Positions 30,598 to 40,263 of a stretch of DNA of 45,769 nt are shown one piece after another. A program made the position numbers and the translations under genes. Source of the DNA: Saprospiraceae bacterium (GTDB taxonomy: Bacteria; Bacteroidota; Bacteroidia; Chitinophagales; Saprospiraceae); NCBI GenBank assembly GCA_020847915.1, contig JADLBE010000410.1:1-45769 (forward strand). Reading direction: 5' to 3'. A model generated the notes under the pieces. That model did not search any database. It was not told the origin of the DNA and was given only the letters and a program-made list of their open reading frames with translations. Each line of letters begins with the position of its first letter. The stretch's first letter is position 1.

Positions 30598-31533
30598 CTA
30601 ATTGGGGATGTGGATGGTATCGATGCTGACCGCGTAACCCGAAAAGTTGCCGTAACCGTTGAGTACATTGTTGTATACGGCATCCGGATCGTTCAACGGG
30701 CTGTTGTTGTTGCCCTGGCGGGCAAGAGAGAGGTGGTATTTGTAAAATTCTTCGGACAGGGTACGCCATTCCACCATAATACGCCGTGGCTTTTCAACCG
30801 TTTCCTTAAAAGGAATCAAAGCTTCAATTTGCAAACTTTGATCGCTGTTGTCCCACAGGTTTTCATTGATCAAAACGACAGGCTCCACCAGATTGTGCAG
30901 CAACGACAACGTACGACCGTCGGCCAAATAGTAGGTGCTGTCCGTTTGGTAAGTGTGGTGGTACATGGGTTCTCCGTCAACAATTTCGTAAACATCGATT
31001 TCGTGGCGCAGGTGAAACGCAAAGTATCTCTTGGTTTTAGGCAACCGTTCCAAACGCAATTCCATTGGAATACGGTAAGCTTTGCGGGTTTCATCCAGGT
31101 CAACAATCCTGATGTCCTCCGAGTTGATTTCCATTGGCCGCAATCCCGAATGGTAAGGCACATAACTTTGAGCTTCAATGGTTTCCATTCCTGGAATTCG
31201 CACCACCAGGGAATATGTTTCGCCAGTTTCCGCAGAGTCGCGGCTTTCCCAGTACAAACCACCGAACTCATCAAAAACAGACCTGAGCTTGTCGAGAAAC
31301 TGTCCGCCGGTAGAAATGGAAACATCCGCCTTAACAGGAATTTCAGGTTCACCTGAAGCATAAATGGGCTGACTGATGGTTACCCGAACATTGATGGGTT
31401 GGCCGTCGGTAAAATGACTTACCGCCACAATACGGGGCTCCTCATCTGGCAAATCAATAATAACCTCACTGGCGCAGCGAAACATAAGCACAAACAGTGC
31501 TGTGGTAAAAACCACCATTTTAAAGTAACGCAT
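30598..31533 (-). CDS. DUF4249-family lipoprotein
   Basis: Signal with FRC lipobox; EPRIVAVSHFTDGQPINVRVTISQPIYASGEPEIPVKADVSIS. Positioned downstream of a TonB-dependent receptor, as is typical. Confidence 0.78.
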   Translation of the reverse strand: MRYFKMVVFTTALFVLMFRCASEVIIDLPDEEPRIVAVSHFTDGQPINVRVTISQPIYASGEPEIPVKADVSISTGGQFLDKLRSVFDEFGGLYWESRDSAETGETYSLVVRIPGMETIEAQSYVPYHSGLRPMEINSEDIRIVDLDETRKAYRIPMELRLERLPKTKRYFAFHLRHEIDVYEIVDGEPMYHHTYQTDSTYYLADGRTLSLLHNLVEPVVLINENLWDNSDQSLQIEALIPFKETVEKPRRIMVEWRTLSEEFYKYHLSLARQGNNNSPLNDPDAVYNNVLNGYGNFSGYAVSIDTIHIPN

Positions 31534-31616
31534 ACCAGATTAGATTTGGACGAAACGGTTCACAAAGATACCATTTTGTACACACAATTGCCAGAATAAC
31601 CCATGCCCGGCCGCTA

Positions 31617-34280
31617 TTAAAACTTGATTTCGTATCGAAAAACTGGTAAAATGGGCAACAAAGTATATTGAATGGCTTTTCCACGCACCCCACTGCCCGC
31701 ATCAACGAACAAAAAGAAGGGATTGGCACGGTTGTAAAGGTTGTAAACACCAAGTTGAACGGCGTGAACCGGTTTGCCAACGTTGTAAGTAGCATTCAAA
31801 CCAAGATCAAGTCGATGGTAAGCCGGCAACCTGTATCCATTCACATCGGTGTACACATAAACATCGCGGCTGGCTTCACTGCCAGGCGACAAGTGCTCGT
31901 ATTTCACACCGGCAAGCGTAATGGGATTTCCCGTAGCAAAACTCCACGCCGCATCGGCCGTCAGCCAGCCGTTGATGCGTTGATGCACGTTCAATTTCAC
32001 GTCATGCCTGCGGTCAAAACGAAATGGAAACCAACGCCCAGAATTGATTTCGGCAAATTTTCGATCAGCGCTCGACAAGGCATAGGCCACCGTAAAATTG
32101 GTTCCTCCGACTGTTTTTTCCAAAAGGAATTCCACACCGCGGTTTCGCCCCTGCCCTACCGCTATCCTGTCTTCCCAACCAATGGCATCTTCGGCGCCAC
32201 CCGCGCTGCCGGTATACAAAGCATCGTTGCTGGTAAGGAAACTCAAAACAGTTTCCAGTTCCTTGTAGTAGGTTTCTACCTGACAATACCAGCTTCCACG
32301 CCGCCAGCCAATGCCAGCCGACAATTGCCAGGCAATTTCCGGGGGCACTTTAGAGGTGGTTGGCACCCACAGTTCAAAGGGCAAACTGACATTGAAAGAC
32401 CCGATTTGGTGCAGGTTTTGGACCGAACGGTGGTAACCTAACCACTGGCTCCAACCACGGGACCCTGTACGTTGCATCCTTAACCGAGGTTGTAAGTTTC
32501 TGTAGGTCTGGTTTCGGATTTGAAAACCTACAACATTCAACCCGGCATCAAGACGGTAATTTTTTCCGATACGCCACTCCGCATCGATGTAAATTTCAGC
32601 TTCATCGGCAACCAGTTTTTCGTTGTTGCGAAGCACTTTGGCCAGTGAATCGATGGACGAAGGCGTTTGTCCGGGTATCAGGAAGTTGACGGACAGGGCG
32701 CCTGGCTGAAAATTGTGCAGCGTGTAGGTGCCTCCCCAGCGCAACGTAAGTTTTTCGTTGGGGTAATACGTAAAATCTGTTTTGCCCGACCAGTCGCTGA
32801 TGTAGGTTTGGTAAAGCTGTCCGTAATTCGACAGCGTACTTACATTGCCTGAAGGATAATAAATGTTGGAATTGAAAGACAACTGACTTTGGTACAGGAA
32901 AGAACTGTAACGCAGTGTTGAGTTCAGAAACAATTTTGGTGATATCAAATGGTTCCAGCGCAACGCTGCAATGGTGTTGCCCCAGCTCGACGAAAACGAA
33001 TACTGGTCAAGTAAAATTCCGTCGGAAGTGTTGTAACTCTGTTGAAACTGGTCGGAAAACTTATCGCCGCCGTGGTACAAACTGAAGTAAATTTTATCCT
33101 TTTCAGAAAACAGGTAATTGTATTTTACATTGGTATCGTAAAACCTGTATACAACCTCATCACCACTGAAAGTCAATAAGTTATCCCTTTTGCTAAAATA
33201 ATTTACCCATGGTCCCAGAAAGGTGGTTCTGCCCCCGACCAGAAACGAACTTTTATCTTTTACAAGGGGTCCCTCCGCTGAAATGGAGGCGGCAAACAAA
33301 CCTGTCGCCACGGTGCTTTGATACTCTTTAAAATTGCCATCGCGCGTACGGACATCAAACACGGAAGACGTTCTTCCGCCGTACCGTGCCGGAAAATCAC
33401 CTTTCCACAATCTGGCATTGCTCAGCGTGCCGGGGTTGAAAATGGAAAAAAGCCCAAGAGCGTGGCTGGGGTTGTACACGGGCACATCGTCGAGCAGGAT
33501 GAGGTTTTGATCCGCATTTCCGCCGCGTATGTGGAGCCCGCCGAGTCCATCCACGCCTGTTTGAACACCTGGTTGTAAAGCTGCAAGCCGCATAAGGTCC
33601 GCTTCACCGCCGGGCATGGGAATGTGCCGCATGGCAGAAAGCGGCAGGTTTGGACGGTTTTCATCGGCCACTGCGTTGGCAGAAGTGCTGGGCAAGGCCG
33701 AAACCACAACCTCCGGAAGTTCTACGTTGGGTTGCAATTTGAAGGTAAAGCGTCGGTCGGAATTCAGGTTGACATTTGTTTCAAAAATCCTGTAACCGAT
33801 GTACGCCACAGCGACCTGATAGTTGCCTTCGTCGAGCGACAGGCTAAAAAAACCGAACTCGTTGCTGATGGCGGTAAAACTTTTTTCCCCCAGCGCACGA
33901 ATGCTGGCGCCGATGAGCCGTTCTCCGGTTTCCTGGTCCTGGATGTAACCATTAAGTGTGTAGCGGGATGATTTTTTGTAAAAAACAACCTGACCATCGT
34001 TCCATTGGTAAGCCACAGGTGCGCATGCACTTATTTTGTTGAGCAGTGAGCTGATGCTTTCACCTTCCGTTTGGATGGTGATGACAGGGCAGTTTTTGAA
34101 AAAACGGTCGCTGAAAACAATGTTCGTGCCCGTCTGACGGCTCAGGGCAACCAGTGCATCCGCAGGTTTGCAATTGACACAGGAAAAAGGGATGGTTTCG
34201 GACAATGGCTGTTGCGCAAAGGTTGCAACGTGATGTGCCCCAATGCCCAAAAAAACCAGCAAAAGCCAGCGAAGTGTCAT
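31617..34280 (-). CDS. TonB-dependent receptor with N-terminal STN domain and carboxypeptidase-like regulatory domain
   Basis: STN: SCVNCKPADALVALSRQTGTNIVFSDRFF; CarboxypepD_reg: LNGYIQDQETGERLIGASIRA; plug: MRHIPMPGGEADLMRLAALQPGVQTGVDGLGGLHIRGGNADQNLILLDDVPVYNPSH. Confidence 0.93.
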   Translation of the reverse strand: MTLRWLLLVFLGIGAHHVATFAQQPLSETIPFSCVNCKPADALVALSRQTGTNIVFSDRFFKNCPVITIQTEGESISSLLNKISACAPVAYQWNDGQVVFYKKSSRYTLNGYIQDQETGERLIGASIRALGEKSFTAISNEFGFFSLSLDEGNYQVAVAYIGYRIFETNVNLNSDRRFTFKLQPNVELPEVVVSALPSTSANAVADENRPNLPLSAMRHIPMPGGEADLMRLAALQPGVQTGVDGLGGLHIRGGNADQNLILLDDVPVYNPSHALGLFSIFNPGTLSNARLWKGDFPARYGGRTSSVFDVRTRDGNFKEYQSTVATGLFAASISAEGPLVKDKSSFLVGGRTTFLGPWVNYFSKRDNLLTFSGDEVVYRFYDTNVKYNYLFSEKDKIYFSLYHGGDKFSDQFQQSYNTSDGILLDQYSFSSSWGNTIAALRWNHLISPKLFLNSTLRYSSFLYQSQLSFNSNIYYPSGNVSTLSNYGQLYQTYISDWSGKTDFTYYPNEKLTLRWGGTYTLHNFQPGALSVNFLIPGQTPSSIDSLAKVLRNNEKLVADEAEIYIDAEWRIGKNYRLDAGLNVVGFQIRNQTYRNLQPRLRMQRTGSRGWSQWLGYHRSVQNLHQIGSFNVSLPFELWVPTTSKVPPEIAWQLSAGIGWRRGSWYCQVETYYKELETVLSFLTSNDALYTGSAGGAEDAIGWEDRIAVGQGRNRGVEFLLEKTVGGTNFTVAYALSSADRKFAEINSGRWFPFRFDRRHDVKLNVHQRINGWLTADAAWSFATGNPITLAGVKYEHLSPGSEASRDVYVYTDVNGYRLPAYHRLDLGLNATYNVGKPVHAVQLGVYNLYNRANPFFLFVDAGSGVRGKAIQYTLLPILPVFRYEIKF

Positions 34281-34360
34281 TTATGTCCCGCTTGTTTAAA
34301 TCCCGGAAAATTTCACAGGAAAGCAAGTGCAAGATACGGGATTCCGCACTAAACAGGCTC

Positions 34361-35353
34361 TTAATTGCAGGAACCGCCTAAAAGCAGGTATTTGGCAGGA
34401 CTTATCTGTTTGACCTGAAGGCCATACGTGAGTGCAAGGCTGGCCAAAACATTGTTGATGGATTGGTTGGTAAGCGGTGCGGTGTGCAGGCAATCGGCCA
34501 GGTTTTTATTTTCCAAATCGATGGAAACGTTGTAGTGTTTTTCAAGATCCTCAACTACGCGGGCAAGGGGTGTTCGTACAAATTCCAGTCCACCGCTTTG
34601 CCAGGATAGTTCATTAAGGGAAGTCAGGTTGCGAACAACGAATGGTTTGTTTTCACCATAATAAGCCGCTGCCTGGTATGCTGAAAGTATCACATCACGG
34701 CTGCTGCCACCTGGATGGAAACGTACTTTGCCACTGCGCACCAATACGGAAGGTTCCTGATCACGGGTATTAACGGCAAATTGGGTGCCGAGCACCTCTA
34801 CCCTTCCCTTAGAGGGCAGTTCTACCTGAAATGGATGCTTTACATCGTGTTTTACATCGAAATAAACTTCACCCTGAATGCTGACGGTTCGTTTGTGCCC
34901 GGTAAATGTTTCCGGATAGGTTATGGAAGCATTTTGGCGGAGCCAAACCCTGGTACCGTCGGAAAGATCAAGTTGCCGCACAGCTTCATCCTGAACAACA
35001 ACGGTATTCATAACCATCTCGGGGAACGATGTGCGGTAAGCCCATACTGCGCCTCCCAACAAAACAACGGCAGCAGCTGCACGGATGAGCCGGCCGAGGA
35101 TGGGACGCATGGTAGAACTTGCTTCCGGCGCGGTGTTTAACCGGGACTGCAGTGCCAGGAAATCAGCATTGACGTCAACGTTGAAAGGCACAGTCGGCTC
35201 AGAGCTGCTCTCCCAGATGGCCTGAAAAGCTTCTGCAGTGCTGACATTTTCAGCCGAAGCTTCCAGCCATGACTTGAGCATATCGGATTCTTCGCGACTG
35301 ATCTCGCCCGACCATTGCCTGGTCAAAAGAAGGATGTATTGGTTCTCTTGCAT
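34361..35353 (-). CDS. FecR-family anti-sigma factor
   Basis: LDLSDGTRVWLRQNASITYPETFTGHKRTVSIQGEVYFDVKHDVKHPFQVELPSKGRVEVLGTQFAVNTR is the FecR domain; C-terminal DUF4974-like SINNVLASLALTYGLQV. Confidence 0.93.
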   Translation of the reverse strand: MQENQYILLLTRQWSGEISREESDMLKSWLEASAENVSTAEAFQAIWESSSEPTVPFNVDVNADFLALQSRLNTAPEASSTMRPILGRLIRAAAAVVLLGGAVWAYRTSFPEMVMNTVVVQDEAVRQLDLSDGTRVWLRQNASITYPETFTGHKRTVSIQGEVYFDVKHDVKHPFQVELPSKGRVEVLGTQFAVNTRDQEPSVLVRSGKVRFHPGGSSRDVILSAYQAAAYYGENKPFVVRNLTSLNELSWQSGGLEFVRTPLARVVEDLEKHYNVSIDLENKNLADCLHTAPLTNQSINNVLASLALTYGLQVKQISPAKYLLLGGSCN

Positions 35354-35459
35354 GATGTTTTCCCCTTTTTCCGCAGTGGTTGTTTTGCGGAGGTTGGGGT
35401 GATTGGGTTAAGGGGTTGAAAGGTATTCGATTTAAAGACAATAAACATAGGCACTTCCC

Positions 35460-36068
35460 CTACGAGAAGAGACCTGTTTTAAGCAGTAAAATGACAACCG
35501 GCGACAAATGAGCATGTTTGCGCAGGGCCTCACGAAGCAGTTTCATGGCTTTGGTGATTTGGTTTTCAATGGTTTTGACCGAAATGCCCAATTTTTCAGC
35601 AATCTCTTTGTGCGACATGCTTTCGAACCTGCTCAGTGAAAAAACAAGCCTGCATTTGTCAGGCAGGGCATCGATGGCCTGGCGCAGGGCGTTTTCCATG
35701 CTTTCAGCGCGATCGTGTATTTCAGCTACCTCGTCGGGCTCCTCACCCGAACCTTCCCACGACTGGAGATCGTCCTCAAAAACGGTCCGTTTGCTGGTTT
35801 TGATAAAATTTAAGGCTCGGTTGACAACCGCCCGACGCAGGTAAGCCCGAAGGGAAGTATGTACCTCCAGTGATTCGCGCTTGTTCCACAACTCCACAAA
35901 TACTTCCTGAGCGATGTCCTTACAAGTGTCTTCATCTTTAATCAACCGGTAAACATCTGCAAGCAACAAGGTATAGTGCTGATGAAAAAGTGGGTTTAAT
36001 GCCCATTGCTCACCACGCTTCAATGCGGCGAGCAGTTCCTGTTCATTATGCGAGGACGAATTGAGCAT
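35460..36068 (-). CDS. ECF RNA polymerase sigma factor (FecI-like)
   Basis: DEDTCKDIAQEVFVELWNKRESL (region 2) and LSRFESMSHKEIAEKLGISVKTIENQITKAMKLLREAL (region 4). Confidence 0.93.
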   Translation of the reverse strand: MLNSSSHNEQELLAALKRGEQWALNPLFHQHYTLLLADVYRLIKDEDTCKDIAQEVFVELWNKRESLEVHTSLRAYLRRAVVNRALNFIKTSKRTVFEDDLQSWEGSGEEPDEVAEIHDRAESMENALRQAIDALPDKCRLVFSLSRFESMSHKEIAEKLGISVKTIENQITKAMKLLREALRKHAHLSPVVILLLKTGLFS

Positions 36069-36319
36069 TTTGTCAATGTAATAATAAAAAATTTTTATTT
36101 GGCTTACGCAAATTTAATGTGTTTTAAAATAATTATTGTTTAAAAAACACACGGAATAAAGAATATTATTTCTTAGGGCATGCGAATACAGGCTGTTACC
36201 CACGCCCATCCCTTCAACCTCCGGGTAAAAATAGTTTTACAAACATAGGGGCTTTTGATTCAGCTGTTGTCTATTGTTTGAACAGTGACAAAAAACACGA
36301 CACTAAGACTACCTTCTAC

Positions 36320-37006
36320 ATGGATTCGAAAACGACGTTGACCGCCTTGAACAACACCCCGCTATTTGCAGTGTTGACCCCGGAAGAAAAAATAATTTTA
36401 TGGCAATCAGGCAACCTAAGCACGTTGCTAAAGCATCAGGTCATTTACAAACCTGGTCAATCAGCCACAAAAGTATATTTCCTCCTTAAAGGCATCGTCA
36501 AAGTTGCTGTTCATGCGGAAAAAAAGGACATTATAAAATATGTCGTCCGGGAAGGTTCCCTTTTTGGTGAATCAAGCCTTACAGGTGAAAGCCAACGCCG
36601 CGATTTCGCTTACATCATGGACGAGCGGGCAGAAGTCATTGAATTTGAGTCTTCTACCTTGCTTTCGCTTATGAAACGCAACTTTTCGTTCGCACAATCG
36701 CTGCTCCATTTTTTGGGTGAACGCCTTCGCTACACGGAAACACAACTGGAAAAGGTGGTTCTGAAAGACTCAAAAAGCCGCATCCTCGAGTATCTACATC
36801 AAATGGGCCTTGAGCAAGGCAAACGCATCGGGTACGAAACGCTGGTGAAACACAACATGACCCACCAGGATATTGCCGATCTTACGGGTACAAGCCGGCA
36901 AATGGTTACCGCTGTACTCAACCAACTCAAACGATCCAACGTGTTGTATTTCAACCGTAAAAAAATACTTTTCCGCGATCTCAGCGCCTTGCCCGTTGCG
37001 GTATGA
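36320..37006 (+). CDS. Crp/Fnr-family transcriptional regulator
   Basis: cNMP-binding-like domain (VYFLLKGIVKVAVHAEKKDIIKYVVREGSLFGESSL) and C-terminal HTH (MTHQDIADLTGTSRQMVTAVLNQLKRSNVL). Confidence 0.92.
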   Translation: MDSKTTLTALNNTPLFAVLTPEEKIILWQSGNLSTLLKHQVIYKPGQSATKVYFLLKGIVKVAVHAEKKDIIKYVVREGSLFGESSLTGESQRRDFAYIMDERAEVIEFESSTLLSLMKRNFSFAQSLLHFLGERLRYTETQLEKVVLKDSKSRILEYLHQMGLEQGKRIGYETLVKHNMTHQDIADLTGTSRQMVTAVLNQLKRSNVLYFNRKKILFRDLSALPVAV

Positions 37007-37071
37007 TGCTTTTGGGAAAAGTCTGAAAATTTAGTTAACAGTTTTGCTTCATACGATAGAATGGGTTTTGT

Positions 37072-37105
37072 AAGCGGCGTGCAACGGCACGCCGCTTTTT
37101 TTTTG
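37072..37105 (+). terminator. Rho-independent terminator
   Basis: aagcggcgtgc-aacg-gcacgccgctt followed by a T-run. Confidence 0.9.
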
Positions 37106-37222
37106 TTTGTACTTTTGCGTCAAGCGTGGTTATACCCGTTGGCTTAAAAAGCAATTCCACTTATCTTTAGAGCTTCATTGACTGAAAAGTCCGCACCAGA
37201 TGTCCTCTCAATCATCCCGAAC

Positions 37223-38995
37223 ATGAAAAAAATTCTACTGCCCCTTTTCCTGATTGTTGTTTTGGGCCAAATCAATGCCCAGATCCACACCGACTTGCCA
37301 CGCTTTCTCAGTGAAGAAGAAAAACATCTGGAAAAAAATGCAGCGCCGGCCTCGCCCATCGGTATCACCGACCCACCCGCACTGCCCGTCCGCTCCATGG
37401 CCGAATGGGAAGAACTCCAGGCCCTGGTCATTACATGGCGCAGCCAACCCGCCATCCTCACCGAAATCGTTCGCGCCGCACGTGAGGAATGCCGCGTTGT
37501 CATTGCATGCAACAGCACTTCCGACGTCACCGCAGCCACCAACTACCTGCTGGGGGAAGGTGTAGACCTGAGCTCCAATGTCGAATTTGTTGTAGCACCC
37601 AGCAATTCCATCTGGGTACGAGACTACGGCCCCAACTGCGTGTATGCCAACGATGTCGATTCGTTGTATTTTGTAGATTGGCGCTACAACCGCACCACGC
37701 GTCCCAAAGACGACACCATTGCCACCACCCTGGCGCCTTATTTCGGTATTCCACTTTACAGCACCAGCCAGTCACCCACCGATCTGGTGCATACCGGCGG
37801 CAACTTTATGGCCGATGGCATGAACACAGCCTTTTCTTCGAGCCTTATCCTCAATGAGAACGAACCGGGCAACCCATACGGCGTTTCCGTTAAAAACGAA
37901 GCGCAAATCAACCAAATCATGGCCGATTTTATGGGCATCAACCGATACATCAAAATGGATCCCCTCCCCTACGACGTGATCCACCACATCGACATGCACA
38001 TGAAACTGCTCGATGAGGAAACACTGCTTGTTGGTGAATACCCCGAAGGCGTGGCTGATGGTCCACAAATCGAAGCCAACATTCAATATGTATTGAGCAA
38101 TTTCCAATCCTCGTTCGGAACACCGTACAAAGTTATCCGTATCCCCATGCCACCCGATGCCGGCGACGATTACCCCAACACCAACGGCGATTACCGCACG
38201 TATGCCAATGCCGTTTTTGTAAATAAAACGGTGATCGTTCCTTTTTACGAATTCCAGTACGATACGACCGCCCAACGCATCTGGGAAGAAAGTCTGCCCG
38301 GCTACAACATCGTGGGCGTGGACTGCAACAGCATCATACCTTCCCTGGGCGCCATCCACTGCATCACCAAGGAAGTTGGCGTGGCCGATCCACTACGCAT
38401 TGTTCACCAGGAAATCCAGGGATGCCTTTTCAACACCGATTACCCCAATGGATACCCGGTTTGGGCAACCATTCAGCACCGCTCCGGTATTGCCGACGCA
38501 CGTTTGTTTTACAAAACATCGGGTACGCCGTGGTCTTCAGTCGGCATGACACCATTGTTAAATGATACTGTATGGAGCTATATTGGCTACATTCCTCCGC
38601 AGTCTCCCGGCGAAGACGTTTATTACTACATCCAGGCCACGGCCAACAGCGGTAAAGTTATCACACGCCCCCTGCCAGGCCCGGATGGTCCCTGGAGTTT
38701 TTGCGCCAGCGAATACGTAAATACAACAGAAGTGCCCGATGCCGGTATGCTCAGCATCTATCCAAACCCCGCCAGCGCCATTACCTGTATCCCCGTGGAA
38801 AGTAGCTACGCAACCGACGGCGCCATTACGCTGATCAATACGTTGGGCCAAACGGTGCAAACCATTCATCAAGGAAAAATCCCTTCAGGCAAAAGCAATT
38901 ATTTCTTCGATGCGGGCAAGTTACCTTCCGGCACTTACTTCGTCGAACTGCGTACCGGCAACAAACGAACCGTAAAAAAAGTCATGGTTCGCTAA
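37223..38995 (+). CDS. Secreted agmatine deiminase / peptidylarginine deiminase (PAD_porph)-family protein with T9SS sorting domain
   Basis: Signal peptide; WVRDYGPN, VDWRYNRTTRPKDD, TGGNFMADG, HHIDMHMK, SLGAIHCITKEVG catalytic-type motifs; C-terminal IYPNPASAITCIPVESS...GTYFVELRTGNKRTVKKVMVR. Confidence 0.88.
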   Translation: MKKILLPLFLIVVLGQINAQIHTDLPRFLSEEEKHLEKNAAPASPIGITDPPALPVRSMAEWEELQALVITWRSQPAILTEIVRAAREECRVVIACNSTSDVTAATNYLLGEGVDLSSNVEFVVAPSNSIWVRDYGPNCVYANDVDSLYFVDWRYNRTTRPKDDTIATTLAPYFGIPLYSTSQSPTDLVHTGGNFMADGMNTAFSSSLILNENEPGNPYGVSVKNEAQINQIMADFMGINRYIKMDPLPYDVIHHIDMHMKLLDEETLLVGEYPEGVADGPQIEANIQYVLSNFQSSFGTPYKVIRIPMPPDAGDDYPNTNGDYRTYANAVFVNKTVIVPFYEFQYDTTAQRIWEESLPGYNIVGVDCNSIIPSLGAIHCITKEVGVADPLRIVHQEIQGCLFNTDYPNGYPVWATIQHRSGIADARLFYKTSGTPWSSVGMTPLLNDTVWSYIGYIPPQSPGEDVYYYIQATANSGKVITRPLPGPDGPWSFCASEYVNTTEVPDAGMLSIYPNPASAITCIPVESSYATDGAITLINTLGQTVQTIHQGKIPSGKSNYFFDAGKLPSGTYFVELRTGNKRTVKKVMVR

Positions 38996-39180
38996 GAGCA
39001 TGTTGCTCTCAGTATTTTGCCCAATCAACAAATAATATTTTTCACAAATGGGTGGCTAAACGGCTGGAACAAAATTTAATTTCAAACGTTTTAAAAGGTA
39101 CAACATCACTTTTTTTGAAAAAAACCGATAATGCACCCGTTGTTTGGAAAAATATCTTAGCAACGGATGCCTTATCGGTG

Positions 39181-39188
39181 TACCTTTG
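39181..39188 (+). promoter_or_regulatory. Bacteroidetes-type -7 box (TACCTTTG) upstream of the sigma-70 gene
   Basis: TAnnTTTG match 33 bp upstream of the ATG at 39222. Confidence 0.55.
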
Positions 39189-39221
39189 CAGCCGATTTCA
39201 TAATAACACAGCAATGCGCAC

Positions 39222-40091
39222 ATGAGGCAACTAAAAATCACCAAGTCCATTACCAACCGCGAGAGCCAGTCTCTCGAGAAATACCTTCAGGAAATTGGTA
39301 AAGTGGACCTCCTCACCCCGGAAGAAGAAGTAGATCTCGCCAAAAGGATCAAACAAGGCGACCAGATAGCGCTCGAAAAACTCACCAAAGCCAACCTTCG
39401 CTTTGTGGTATCGGTAGCCAAACAATACCAGAACCAGGGCCTCAGTCTTTCCGACCTTATCAACGAGGGCAACCTCGGTCTGATCAAAGCCGCCCAACGC
39501 TTCGACGAAACCCGTGGCTTTAAATTCATTTCCTACGCCGTTTGGTGGATTCGCCAGTCGATCCTCCAGGCCTTGGCCGAACAAAGCCGCATCGTGCGCC
39601 TTCCCCTCAACAAGGTCGGTTCGCTCAACAAAATCAACAAAGCATTCTCCGAACTCGAACAGCAATACGAACGCGAACCGAGCCCGGAAGAACTCGCAGA
39701 GATGCTTGAAATCACCACCGACGAAGTGGAAACAACCCTCGGCGTGGCCGCCCGCCACGTTTCGATGGACGCTCCTTTCGTGGAAGGTGAAGATAACTCC
39801 CTGCTCGACGTGCTCGAAAATACCGCCATGCCAGGCACCGACTCGCACCTGGAATACGCCGATTCACTGCGCCGCGAAATTGAACGTTCGCTCAGCACAT
39901 TGACCGACCGCCAGTGCGATGTGATCAAATTGTACTTCGGAATCGGCGTGGAACACCCCATGTCGCTGGAAGATATCGGAGAAAAATTCGGTCTTACCCG
40001 CGAGCGTGTTCGTCAGATTAAAGACAAGGCAATCAATAAGTTGCGCGCAACAAGCCGCAGCAAATTGTTGAAAACTTACCTCGGAGCATAA
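39222..40091 (+). CDS. rpoD: Primary RNA polymerase sigma factor (RpoD/SigA)
   Basis: [87 protein letters not shown], region 4 [29 protein letters not shown]. Confidence 0.95.
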   Translation: MRQLKITKSITNRESQSLEKYLQEIGKVDLLTPEEEVDLAKRIKQGDQIALEKLTKANLRFVVSVAKQYQNQGLSLSDLINEGNLGLIKAAQRFDETRGFKFISYAVWWIRQSILQALAEQSRIVRLPLNKVGSLNKINKAFSELEQQYEREPSPEELAEMLEITTDEVETTLGVAARHVSMDAPFVEGEDNSLLDVLENTAMPGTDSHLEYADSLRREIERSLSTLTDRQCDVIKLYFGIGVEHPMSLEDIGEKFGLTRERVRQIKDKAINKLRATSRSKLLKTYLGA

Positions 40092-40146
40092 TTAAGTAAA
40101 TGTTAAAAATAGCAGGTAAGTGTTGACTTTTTCAACGATTCTTGCC

Positions 40147-40154
40147 TATGTTTG
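40147..40154 (+). promoter_or_regulatory. Bacteroidetes-type promoter (TTG at 40123, TATGTTTG at 40147) for the cys leader/operon
   Basis: ttg-N21-tatgtttg. The -7 box ends 4 nt before the leader-peptide ATG. Confidence 0.6.
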
Positions 40155-40158
40155 TGCC

Positions 40159-40263
40159 ATGAAAATTACTCACCTGGACATCGTCATGTGTTGTTGTTGC
40201 CTCTCTGCTCGAAACATCGAAGCGGCAACAAACCTCATTTCGGACAACATCAACCAGGTGTAA
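40159..40263 (+). CDS. Putative Cys-rich leader peptide of the sulfate-assimilation operon (34 aa)
   Basis: MKITHLDIVMCCCCLSARNIEAATNLISDNINQV. Four consecutive Cys codons (TGT TGT TGT TGC, 40189-40200), placed between a promoter and a terminator upstream of cysH. Confidence 0.75.
   Translation: MKITHLDIVMCCCCLSARNIEAATNLISDNINQV

Noticed and set aside
29491-31356. 621 aa plus-strand ORF opposite mdh and DUF4249
   Set aside because: Antisense to the highly conserved malate dehydrogenase and to a coherent DUF4249 lipoprotein. Translation is low-complexity, shadow-like, with no recognisable domain.
36119-36150. Inverted gtgttttaaa / tttaaaaaacac near the ECF sigma promoter as an operator
   Set aside because: AT-rich imperfect symmetry could occur by chance; no independent support.
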